Positions 47,398 through 58,244 of a stretch of DNA of 64,000 nt are shown one piece after another (positions within the stretch are counted from its first letter, which is position 1; every line of letters starts with the position of its first letter). The position numbers were made by a program, and so were the translations under genes. Below the pieces are notes generated by a model. The model did no database searches, was not told the DNA's origin, and was given only the letters and a program-made list of their open reading frames with translations. This stretch comes from Nymphaea colorata (taxonomy: Eukaryota; Streptophyta; Magnoliopsida; Nymphaeales; Nymphaeaceae): NCBI RefSeq assembly GCF_008831285.2, contig NC_045147.1:12465427-12529426 (forward strand). Direction: 5' to 3'.

Positions 47398-49176
47398 ATG
47401 GTTAGTGTGCCAATTGATAATTGGTGGTGGGCAGTCGCCCTCCCTCCACTGCTGAGCTCTCAGCATGCAGGCCTCCTCTTCTTCTCTTTTCTTTTGGCCT
47501 TCCTCCTGAGCGCCTTCTTAGCCTGGTCTTACAGAGGCGGCCCTGCTTGGGGGAAGTACTGGATGGGACGACCAAACAGAAACGGCATCCCCGGTCCCAG
47601 GGGACTGCCGGTGTTGGGAAGCATAGGCCTCATGCGGGGTCTCGCTCACCGGAAGCTCGCCGCCGCCGCTGAGCTCGGCGCCACCAGGCTTATGGCCTTC
47701 AGCATGGGGTCCACTCGCGCGATCGTCACGTGTCACGCCGACGTTGCTAAGGAGATTCTTCAAGGCTCGGCCTTCGCGGACCGCCCGGTCAAGGAGTCGG
47801 CCCACGGCCTCATGTTCGACCGCGCCATTGGGTTCGCTCCTTATGGCGCCTACTGGCGCGGCCTCCGCCGCATCGCGGCCGGACACCTCTTCTGCCCCCG
47901 CCAGATCGACGCCTCCGAGAGCGTCCGCCTGGAGATCGCCGGCCGCATGTGCGGCCGCATAGCTGATCGGTCTGGGACGCGGTTTTTCGTTCGTGATATC
48001 CTGAGGAGGGCGTCGCTGGACAACGTCATGGCTTGCGTTTTCGGGCGGGACTACAAGCTCGACGAATTGGACTCAGAAGCAACGGAGTTGAGGGAGATGG
48101 TGCAGGAGGGATACGACATACTGGGCAAGCTCGACCTCGCCGACCACCTCCCTTTCCTGGCATTTTTTGACTTCCAAAACATACGGCAACGGTGCTCTCG
48201 TCTTGCTCCAAAGGTGCACCGACTCGTCGGAAAAATCATCGAAGAGCACCGTTCAGTTGCCGGCGCAAAGAGAAGAACCGATTTTGTGGATGTTCTGCTG
48301 TCACTCACCGGCAAAGATAAATTATCTGATTCCGATATGGTTGCGGTCCTTTGGGTACGTTTGATTCGTAGTTCATAATACTAAAAACATTGTTTTTAGA
48401 TCAACAGTTTGGAGAACCGAAGTTCTAATTTTGCATAATTTCTATCATTGGCATTTTTTTCTCATTTTCCTTTTTTCACATTAACCCGAAGTTTTTGCAA
48501 GCTTAAGCTCTGTGATTTTCATGGAGTTTTTTTTTGTTTCCTTTTCTCTTTTTAGGAAATGATTTTCCGAGGTACGGATACGGTGGCGGTGCTGATTGAG
48601 TGGATACTGGCGCGGCTGGTTATGCACGGGGAGGTGCAGGCGAAGGTGCAGGAGGAGCTGGACAGGGTGGTGGGGGGGAGGGAGAGGCCGGTGAGGGAGG
48701 CGGACGTGGCCGGGCTCCGCTACTTGCCGGCGGTGGTGAAGGAGGTGCTGAGGTTGCACCCGCCTGGCCCACTCCTCTCGTGGGCCCGCCTCGCCACGGA
48801 GGATGCGGTCGTGGACGGGTGGCACGTGCCCGCGGGTACCACGGCCATGGTGAACATGTGGGCCATCGCTCGGGACCCAGACGTCTGGCCCGACCCCCTC
48901 AGGTTCTCTCCAGAGCGCTTCCTCGCCTCCGGCGCTCAACCGGAGTTCAGCGTCCTCGGATCCGACCTCCGGCTGGCGCCATTCGGTTCGGGCCGGAGGA
49001 GCTGCCCGGGGAAGGCGCTAGGCCTGGCGACGGTCCAGGTCTGGCTCGCGGCTCTGCTCCACGAGTTCACCTGGTTGCCGGCAGGCTCTAGCCCGGTGGA
49101 CCTATCGGAGGTGTTGAGGCTCTCGTGCGAGATGGCGTCGCCGCTCGCCGTCAAAGTGGTGCCCCGCAGGAAGTAG
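47398..49176 (+). CDS. CYP78A: Cytochrome P450, CYP78A family
   Basis: CYP78A enzymes (KLUH type) are plant-specific ER monooxygenases that promote organ and seed growth; their physiological substrate is not settled. Two exons: 47398-48354 (donor gtacgt) and 48556-49176 (after tttttag), joined in frame as ..[22 protein letters not shown].., the usual CYP78A intron position, 525 residues. Order: N-terminal membrane anchor (about 24-45), hinge [11 protein letters not shown] (64-74), I-helix FRGTDT (about 323-328), ExxR Glu382-Arg385 (KEVLR), PERF (438-441), haem loop [10 protein letters not shown] with Cys469. All catalytic motifs are intact. The exons are strongly GC-rich, the 201 bp intron AT-rich. 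The RGTDTV I-helix and [15 protein letters not shown] fit CYP78A; the individual member cannot be named. Confidence 0.93.
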
Positions 49177-50009
49177 TTCTCTTATCTCCGACGCCCACTT
49201 GCTTCGCAAAGGGTGGTGCTGAGTTTGAATGTGTATATGCTTAGAGTATGAGCTTTTGGATCGCCTTCTCTTTTCCTTTTTCTCCGGGTTTCTTGCTTGC
49301 CCTGAGTTTTTGTACGAGCCTTTTTTTTTTCCGGTAGTTATAGAAATAGCGTTTATGCTTCTTAGTTAAAGCTTGTAGTGAATTACTGAATGTTTTTCTT
49401 AAACAACAGTTAGCAATCGAGCCACTTCAGAATTACAGTTTGAGAAGAATCCCTTAAATAGAAGGCAGAAAAAGCTGCCGACATAAAGGATTCTGCTCGT
49501 GAAAAATGGTGGTCGCGGTTTACCTATCGTTTATTTCAATGCACGCGTCCCTTCTTTCTCCAAAAAAGAAACAAAGAAGAAAAAACAATATCCAAGAGAG
49601 ACAAAAAATAATGAAATAGTATGTTCTTGAGGTGTCCTGGGCAGAGGCACCAGGATGAAGGAATGGTATTTTGTTCATTTGGTTGCCGAAGATAGTTTAG
49701 ATTCGGAAAAATTTCTTTGTCTAATGATCACCGTCCTATTGTTGAAAAGAGAAATATATAGGAAGTCTCTCACAATTAGTAATCTTTTTCCTTTCGATAA
49801 AAAACGTATAAATATGAGATAGCGGAAGAAGTTACTTCTAGTATGAAGGCATACTTCCGTAACACTTATCCAATAGTTTTAAGGTGGAGAATTCAAAAGA
49901 CACAGACAAAACTATTGCTGCACCATAAATCGATCCAAATGCTCCGGCAGCATGGTGATTTTAACAACGGTTTTTCAATATTTAGTTATCTAGCAATATC
50001 CGGCTAGTG

Positions 50010-50240
50010 GTATATATATATATATATATATGAATTGAAATAAATCTGGCTGGAGTTTTTTCTATTTTAATTTTGTATCATTAAAAACCGTCACAAAAGT
50101 TTTTATTCAGTCAATGACTTGACCACGGTTCTTTACGACAGATGCACCTTTTGTACTATAGTTTTTAGTGACATGAAATAAAAAAAACAACGATATGGCA
50201 TAAAGGTAACTGGTCGATTTTGATATATACATATATATAT
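50010..50240. repeat. TTTTTAGTGACA-type repeat flanked by (TA)n
   Basis: The interior has tttgtatcattaaaaaccgt, ttcagtcaatgac, agtttttagtgacatgaa and ggtaactggtcgattttgat in order, flanked by (TA)n runs at about 50011-50030 and 50224-50241. A relative with the same order lies at 50890-51130. Confidence 0.55.
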
Positions 50241-50889
50241 AAACGAAGCTTCATCAAGAAACCATCTGCATCTGCCACCAGATAAAACATGCAATTTTTG
50301 GGTCCTTTCTAAGATCCAGACCTCACTAAAACCCATAACACAGGGACCTTCTTACTCTATTTTTCTTTGTTCAGACTCTATCAGTGAGGCCCTTCTCTCT
50401 AACCCAATCAAACCTTCAGCGAGTGCGAGCCTCCTTGGAAAGGGAGGGAATGTTTTCATCCACAAAAAATAGAGATAAGATATCATCAAACACCTGTCCG
50501 AAAGCGAGAGGGCGCTGTTAGATTAGATTTTTCCCGTCTCCTGACGAAATTGAGAGAAAAGTCTATAATCCATGCATGCCGGAACTGTCTCCCGGAAAAT
50601 CAAGATTAGTGTATATATATAATCGGTCCGTATCCGCTGGCATGCTTAGTATTATACCATGTAATTACTAATAAAGGGAAAAATGAAGGTGGCCGGCGTG
50701 GCTCCTTTAAAATATCGGCCAATATGCAGCTCCCTATCGGCGGTGATCATAACAATAATATACTCATATTTTTATATTGATGGAGCCCGTTGCATATAAG
50801 TTGGTGTTAAAGGTTTGGATATACAACGTTATAATTTAGAAGGGTAACAGACACTAATCATCTCTTTGAAAAGCTAATCATATTTTTAT

Positions 50890-51099
50890 ATGGCTGACTC
50901 TCGTTTTTTTAACCCATTTTGTATCATGAAAAACTGTTATAAAAAGATGCGTTCAGTCACTAAAAACCATCACCAAACAACTCAATGTCGACAAATACAC
51001 TTTTTGAAATGGTTTTTAGTGACACAGAATTAAAATTAAAATAAATTCATTTGAAGATAAAGGTAGCTAGTTGATTTCAATGTTTTTAGTTTATATTTC

Positions 51100-51130
<31 letters not shown>
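50890..51130. repeat. TTTTTAGTGACA-type repeat, second copy, ending in (TA)n
   Basis: It contains tttgtatcatgaaaaactgt, ttcagtcacta, ggtttttagtgacacagaa and ggtagctagttgatttcaat in the same order as the copy at 50010, and ends in a (TA)n run at about 51105-51130. Confidence 0.55.
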
Positions 51131-51133
<3 letters not shown>

Positions 51134-51228
51134 CGCTTAACATAGGTCACACAAATGAACCATGTACGCATGGATACTAAATTATTGACTTGCTAGATAC
51201 GTTACTTACGAAGCAAGTAAAATTAAAC

Positions 51229-51233
<5 letters not shown>

Positions 51234-51315
<82 letters not shown>
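51234..51315. repeat. (TA)n(GA)n compound microsatellite
   Basis: About 55 bases of TA followed by about 26 bases of GA, the same compound order as at 41475. Confidence 0.9.
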
Positions 51316-51317
<2 letters not shown>

Positions 51318-52882
51318 AACAACTAAAGCCTTTCGTAGATTTCCTCTTTGAAATGTGATGTTGCCCTATCGAAGATCCCCTTGGATTCCTTTCGCATATG
51401 ATTAAACAAAACCCTCAGCTATTAATTTTATTGATAGTAACGTCAGTCCGATAACAACATCTTTTCCGGTACGCCATACAAGAGTAAGTTGAGTAACTCT
51501 GCAGCACCACAAAAAACTAGTTTCGTGTTCTCCATTGGACTATATATATATATAAAGTTTTTATTAAAAACTTGGTGTTTTACGTTTTCAAGTTACAAAA
51601 CCTGGGTGACTTGATCATGCTCTCGGTTGCTATAGTTGGGGACCATAATGAATATTTTGTATAGCTCAAAATCTATGGCATTAGATAAACTCTATCCAAA
51701 GAACATCCCGTGTGTGAACAAAAAATAACGAAGATGCATTAATAATTTCATTCATTGATGCAAAACTTACTTATCTGAGAGAGAGAGAGTCGATAAAATG
51801 AAAATATATAACAAAATTTGGGCACAAGAAGTCCCCTAATTACAAGAACAAACCGCAAAAACAAAATAGAAGAACAGAATATACTATAAGAACAAACCAC
51901 AAAAACAAAATAAAAGAACATAATATACAAGTTAGGAGCATAATAAAATATAATAAGAGGGGTGGAAAGAAAGTTGACCGACGGAACAGCAAAATCACCC
52001 AATAGTAGACGAAAGACGGTGAGAGATGGAGAGAGAGAGAGAGAGTAATACAATAAGGAAGAGTAGTATCGATGGGAATTGAATAGGACGTGTCACATAT
52101 GGTAGCCCTTGCTCGACTGGGGAAGAGTGAGAGAGAGTTGCAGATGAAAAAAAAAGACACATAAGCTGGTATTTTTTATCCCTTTAGGTGATCAAACTTT
52201 GCATATTAGGCATCCTGTCTCTTGACGCAATAATTCACACAAAGAGCCATTTGAGTCATAAGAGAGAATACTCAATACAGTCTACGAGTTTGTCCTTGAA
52301 TACATTATTTTCCCCCTTGTGGGAAGACTGGAAGGATCTGAACTCCCCATTTTCTAAAGCTTATGAAAACAACCTCCTACCAATTTGATAGTGCCAGGCC
52401 AAGTAACCAGAGACACAGCTATGGTGGGACATCAACATTGGATCTGCTTTAGGTTCCATCCGACCAGCTACATCTAGACAACGATGAATGGAAGAGTACA
52501 GAGAACGGTGCAACGTTATGAAAGACCAAGTTGACCACACTATGACCACTTCAATCCAGGGATAAGCTACAAACCAAAAACACAAAAATAAATTAATCAA
52601 TCTGATTGCACATTGCTGTCCTCCTCTTGTTTCTTGCATCCTGTTCTGTCCTTTCAAATTTCTGTAATTGCTGGACCCCATTGTCCTCCTCCTAATGCAT
52701 CATCTTCTGCTACCAACTTGCTGCAACTGGTACTACCAACTTGCTGTTAACGCCACCCAAAAGTTATACAGCTGAATATGTGCAGCTCATCATAGATTTT
52801 TCAACTTGAGCCTGCTCTTGACATTGAGGCTTGTTTCTTGATGAATTCTGAAACAGGAAATGAGTGTAATAAGCCATGGTGC

Positions 52883-53038
52883 CAGAGGCGGAGCCAGGAT
52901 TTTTTTGGTTGAGGGGCACTTGAGTTGTCTACCTTGGCCTGATGTGGGCATGGCATGTGATTCAAACCTAATCTAGCTTTACTAAAATGGGATTTTTGAA
53001 GGTCTAGTGTAGGCATTGGCTCGCACTGTAGCTCCGCT
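52883..53038. mobile_element. hAT-like MITE, GGCGGAGCCA family, short copy
   Basis: The left end is CAGAGGCGGAGCCAGGAT; the reverse of the right end is AGCGGAGCTACAGTGCG. Flanks cATGGTGC (52875-52882) and tATGGTGC (53038-53045) form a 7-8 bp target duplication. It is 156 bp, non-coding, related to the element at 43719. Confidence 0.7.
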
Positions 53039-53045
53039 ATGGTGC

Positions 53046-54415
53046 ATGACTAATTGCAAAGCTTGGTTATAAGAAGCCTAGTCTTATATCGAAGATGGTT
53101 GTTATTTTTCATTGGCTTATAAGGAAGTTTGTTACAAAGTGATAGGTTGTCCTGATTCTAGCCTTTTTGAAATTGGAATTGCGGTTCTTACGAGTAGGTT
53201 AAACCTGCCAAACCAAGAACCTAGGCCTGATATGGGAGTGGACTGGGTTGTTACACAAGCAAAGTACGAAATTAATGAGTTCTGATGGGATCGAGTGCAT
53301 TAATGCTGGTTTGATTGCATAAGAAATTAAAGAGTTTAAGTATGATTAAAGGTGAGAAAAACATTACATGTTTTGAAGCCGTTTGGGGATTGGTTGCATG
53401 CAAAAGCTCACTTGGCTATCAATTTTTTGAGTATATATATATATACATATATATGCATTGGATAAAGCTTATCAAAGTAAGGGTCACTTAACCACCCATT
53501 TCACCTTACCGAGTAGCACAGCAAAGGAAGGCAGAAGTTAGTCCCTGGTTTGAAAAGGCAATGGGGGAACATGTGGGGAAGACAGCAAGAGAAGAGTCTA
53601 AGAGAGCCCGAGTAGTCATGCTTTCGGTCCATTGTCACGTGCTTTATTCTTATTGTGGACGGTGACCACTGTTTGTCTGTCCCGTTCCGGCTCATGCTTA
53701 GTCTGAAAAACGACAGTGACATATTGATCAGCAAACCATACTACATGCGAGCCCACATATATCTCCTCGATCCCCATTTTTGTTTACTTCTATCTTTTAA
53801 AACCCCACTTGTTAGAGCCGACCAAAGAGATTTTAAGTTGAAAGACGGTCAAGAGTTGAATGCCTAAGGTACTAAATCAGCATAATACTTAGGAGGTACT
53901 GCCTTGGCTAAAAACAGAACCAACTTTTCAAATATTGTAAATAAATAAATAAAAAAAACAAGGTTTTGTCAAATAATCAACGTCGATTGCTACTAACTTA
54001 AGTTGGGACCGATGTGATAGGAAGACTAAAATGTATATAACAAAGACAAACGCAAGTTCATTAGCTGGGATCAACATCCTTCTCTCTCCCTCTCTCTCTC
54101 TCTCTCTGTCTCTATATATATATATACACACACACACACAATATACGATATTAGTATGTGATTAATTATATAGCTATAGAAAGCCATTTAAGGAAACCTA
54201 ATTGGATCTGCAAATCTAGTTATATTTTTATGTTATTTTCAAAATAATGGTCTTTTATTGGTTCAACAATATTTAACTAGTCAAAATATGTTTATGAGCC
54301 TTTTTTATTAACAGTAAAATCTTGTGTGAATCGTTAACAATATCGTTAACAATATAAAGCTATGTCTTTTTCTTTTTGTTATTAGCAAATCTAAATAACA
54401 TTTGTTCTAAATCAC

Positions 54416-54418
<3 letters not shown>
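53046..54418. other. Intergenic, no gene recognised
   Basis: AT-rich DNA with short TA, CT and CA runs (53432-53453, 54078-54140). No supported exon or bounded repeat. Confidence 0.5.
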
Positions 54419-54481
<63 letters not shown>

Positions 54482-54501
54482 TGGGTGGGTGGGTGGGGGG
54501 G
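54419..54501. repeat. (CT)n(GT)n(GGGT)n compound microsatellite
   Basis: About 46 bases of CT, then 18 of GT, then ggtgggtgggtgggg. The G-rich last part could form a four-stranded structure, but this is inference. Confidence 0.85.
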
Positions 54502-54692
54502 TTTTCAAGAAGAATATGCGTCCATCTTCACCTTTGATCAAGCCGCGTTTAATTTGCGATTTTATAGACCTCCTCCTCACAAACATTGGCATTCGATGAA
54601 AAGGGAAAAGTCAAACATGACATTATCTTCTCAATTTACAAGTTACACTATGGATTCTGATTTTTTTTTTGCTATTTTTAAGTTTTTCTAGG

Positions 54693-54696
<4 letters not shown>

Positions 54697-54779
<83 letters not shown>

Positions 54780-55000
54780 AAATTAGGGTCATCTGATCCA
54801 TGGTATATGATGGATGGTTATGACGAGAAAAAAGTAAAGCATTTTTGTTATTTCACACATGTTTCTTCTTGTTTTTTTTTAACTATTCATCTACTTTTCA
54901 TCTACTTACACTTTTCATCTACTTACAGGTTCCATAATTAGATGTCGAATGGTTCTGGATAGTTAGAGTGATCATTTACTCACTTTTTATATATAATTTC
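54697..55000. repeat. (TA)n run and adjoining GATGGATGGTTA-type repeat
   Basis: About 80 bases of TA (54697-54776) precede a block with tatgatggatggttatgacg, a T-tract, aactattcatctac (with a duplicated catctacttacac/gg part) and gtgatcatttactcac, which parallels the unit at 42763-42990 in the same order. Confidence 0.55.
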
Positions 55001-57170
55001 TTTGGAACCTTTGAACTTTTGATTACATGTAGAAACAAAAGATAAAAGAAGAAAGAACCAAACTTGGTTTTGACTTTCAACCTTTTTAGAGGAAAAAAAT
55101 GAGAGATAAACTTTTAGCCTTAATGAGGGGGGAAGACTGCTGGGATCCATCCAATCAAAGGGTCCTAGAAGGAGACTAAGGGGAAAACTAGCAAGCAACC
55201 CATGAAATATAGGACCATATCGTTGGCTGGTATTCCTGGTGCCTGTCCCACTGTTCCAGAAATTGGATGAATGTGCTGAGGGGAGAGGAGGAATAAGGGT
55301 GAGACATGAAAGTTCGGGACAAGAATGGTGGATAGAAGGTGCAGAAGAGTAGTACTACTTGTACGTGAACATGAGTCTGCCATGCTAAATGGGAACGCAC
55401 TTGTACCCCAAAGAGAACCCAAGGGTCCATGACTGTTCTTGGACACGATAGTAGCTTATGATCTACTGCTAATTTGTGCTGCGAGTTTGTCTCTGGGCTT
55501 GCCTAACATCACCCAAGGCCAGGCAGCATTTTGTCATTTGGCAACGAAGAGGGACTTGTTACAGGGCCCCACTGCTGCCTCATTTGGAGACAAAGGAGCG
55601 TTTAGGCTTAATCTATGTCTGTGCTCGGCCGAGATGCCTGGTGATTGGTGAGGTTGAACATTGACTATGTTCCTGTGTTTCGATATATCTTGTAACATTG
55701 TCGAGATGGGTGGTGAGACTGTCCTGTGCTTTTAAGGACTTAGTATAGCTGGTTGGACACTTAGTATAGCTGGTTGGACACGTATAGGGTGAACTCCTTC
55801 GTCATCAGTTTGATTTCCATAGGTGCTATATAATAAAATAAGAACATTATACTAGTTGATGGTACATTAAACTACACCAGCTATCAACGCAGCCCTAGTT
55901 AAAGCTTCAGCTCTCATTCCCAGCAAGTGGCACAAAATGATCCTCTCGCTCGCACTGAAGCTGTCTGGGAAGATGGTGTTTCAGGCAATGTTAAGTGCTT
56001 GATGCTTCTATTGTTGCCAAGAAAGGAAAAGGAGATGGATTTGGCAATGCAATTCTCGCCTTGAAACTAGGTAGTAATTGGCAACAAAATGTTTTGGTAT
56101 GGTACTTGCGAACACGTTCGAGGATTAGACGTTTCATAAATAGAAGACCATGTTTTGCCAACATGTAGAGTCCCGTAATTTCATCGAAGTCCAAGGCTGC
56201 CAAATGCAGCCTGCTTAATCCCATGTCTGTAGCTGTTCTTAAAATCATTCAAACCAGCGGCTGCCTGGAACTGGACCAAGAGAAAAAGGACAACGCGGTG
56301 ATTCAAGTGTGTTGCTATTCATTCTTAACTTACTAAAATTTTCTTCTTCACAATTTTGAGTCTTTAGAACTTTCATCATTTAACTGGAATTATGAAAAAA
56401 TCCAATTGATTTTGGTGATTCTTCACATCTTTTTCACACCAATTTGACGGCATCTAACGAAGAGAGAGAGAGAGAGTATGAATACTAAATTTATATGATT
56501 TTTTCATGTATATCGTTTAAATAGTAAGTTATTTGCCACTTCTGTTAAAACCAAAAAGAGTACAGTGCATTTCATTCAACTGCAGTAAGCTTTTAGCTTG
56601 ACTTATGAGACAAACGTAAAAGGTAGGACCTCATAACGGCAAAGTAGAGAATATGAACAGGATTACTCTTCTCATCCCAAAAATAGGCCTAGTAAACAGA
56701 TAGGTCTAGATATGGAGAGGCCATCTACTGGCATCACAAATTGTTGGCAAGCACATTAATGGGACCAAACCAAGCTGCTAATACAAACTAAACCATTTTA
56801 TGCAAAATGATCACTTGCGGTAGGGTCTCTAAAAATTTTGATAGTATAGGAGGATAGCACCAAATTCTCCACACACATACTGCATTCCCAAGCAATGCAG
56901 TGTTGTCTTTTTACATATCCAACCGTAAAGACGGATGCACAATATCTAAATTTATATGAGTAAAAAGAGCATGCAAATAAGATGTTTATAATGTTTTAAA
57001 AAATAATGTTTTCAAGTTTCTCATAAAATCCAAACTAGAGAACTCATGAACCTTTTTTTTTTCTAATTTTGTACCTCATACATCCATTATATGGTAAATT
57101 TATGAAAAAAAGACTAAAACACTGTGAAGCACACTAAGGAAACATATTTGAGGAAGCATAATTTTGGATT

Positions 57171-57202
<32 letters not shown>

Positions 57203-57230
57203 TATCATGTTGGTATACCAACCCTCTCCA
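55001..57230. other. Intergenic, no gene recognised
   Basis: A GC-richer part at 55140-55700 has open frames on both strands without recognisable motifs. A 21 bp tandem pair (ttagtatagctggttggaca) lies at 55739-55780. The rest is AT-rich. Confidence 0.45.
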
Positions 57231-57244
57231 TGACTAGAAAACTT

Positions 57245-57615
57245 ATGTTCTAAGTCACATGGGTGCAGGTATGGGTCCGGGTACAAGTTTGGAGATGCAG
57301 ATACAGGTACAACAATTTTAAAAATTTGGGTATGGAGGTATGGTAGGAAATTTATATGTATATATGAAAAATAACACAAAAATTTTACAATGAAAGAAAC
57401 GTTTAAATAAACAAGAGTTACAAAAACAAAAATAGTATATGTTAATGACCAATAACTTTCAAAAATATAATGAAAACTGAAAAACAAACTAACTCAAGTA
57501 AAAGTAAGTAGTTTAGATCAGTTGATCAAAAAAGTATCCGAGTATGCCCAAGTACCTGCTTTGCAGTGTTGGAATGGCGACACACGTGCGTGGAACTTAC
57601 TGAAGTACCCACGTA
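57245..57615. mobile_element. GGTAC-type MITE with inverted ends, fourth copy
   Basis: The left end reads ttctaagtcacatgggtgca; the reverse of the right end reads taagctaagttacgtgggta, an imperfect inverted repeat (AAGTyACrTGGGTrC). The interior repeats tgggtnnggnta units and A-rich DNA. It relates to the repeats at 8085, 14840 and 33950. The (TA)n run at 57173-57204 lies just outside the left end. Confidence 0.55.
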
Positions 57616-58244
57616 ACTTAGCTTATGTTTGATATGCATTTACTCCCTACATCCAATATCCTTACTGGAATAGATCTTCTATGTAGAACTCTGCAGTTAT
57701 ATGTGCAAACTAATGGATAAGGCCTTGGGTGTTCACAAAGTCACTGAAGTGCACCCATCTTATTTTTTTTTTGCAAAACTTCAACAAGGCTCCATAACTA
57801 GCAATTCCGAAATAGAGTTAAACCAGCAGAAAGATTTTTAAATAAAAATTTTGGGAACAAAGAAGATTTCTAGGTTCGGATCTGACTGTGCACAGTTATA
57901 ACCTGTAAAAGCCAATGAATTTCGGCACGACCCTTGGCCTGTCATTTTCACTCAACTCTTGTCAGGAGATGATAAGTTGAACGTTAAACAAGAGCAAATT
58001 AGAAGTCAGCAATCTGATTGAGCCTGATTTCCTCCACAGACATATCTACTGATCCTCATCAAAATACCCATTTTATAAACACATAAATAAGGGGCACATA
58101 GAGAGTCCTTGACATGTATTGCTAATAAATAAAGGGCACATAAAGAGCAATAACAAGGCCATGAAAAGCATTAATTGGCTTGATAATAAAACAGAAATAT
58201 TAGCAAACAGTATACTACAACACTTGAACATCTCATCCTATATC

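Larger units (their letters stand above)
49177..52880. other. P450 3' flank and repeat-rich intergenic DNA
   Basis: After the P450 3' untranslated region this holds two copies of a (TA)n-associated repeat (50010-50240 and 50890-51130), a long (TA)n(GA)n tract at 51234-51315 and a (GA)n run at 52028-52045. Minus-strand open frames around 51748-52681 contain no recognisable motif. Confidence 0.5.

Noticed and set aside
48481-48939. 152-residue minus-strand frame and other long frames over the P450
   Set aside because: They are antisense or shifted frames of the GC-rich CYP78A exons, which have all P450 motifs in the chosen frame.
52361-52681. 106-residue minus-strand frame with hydrophobic stretch
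   Set aside because: No recognisable motif, splice context or composition shift; treated as chance.
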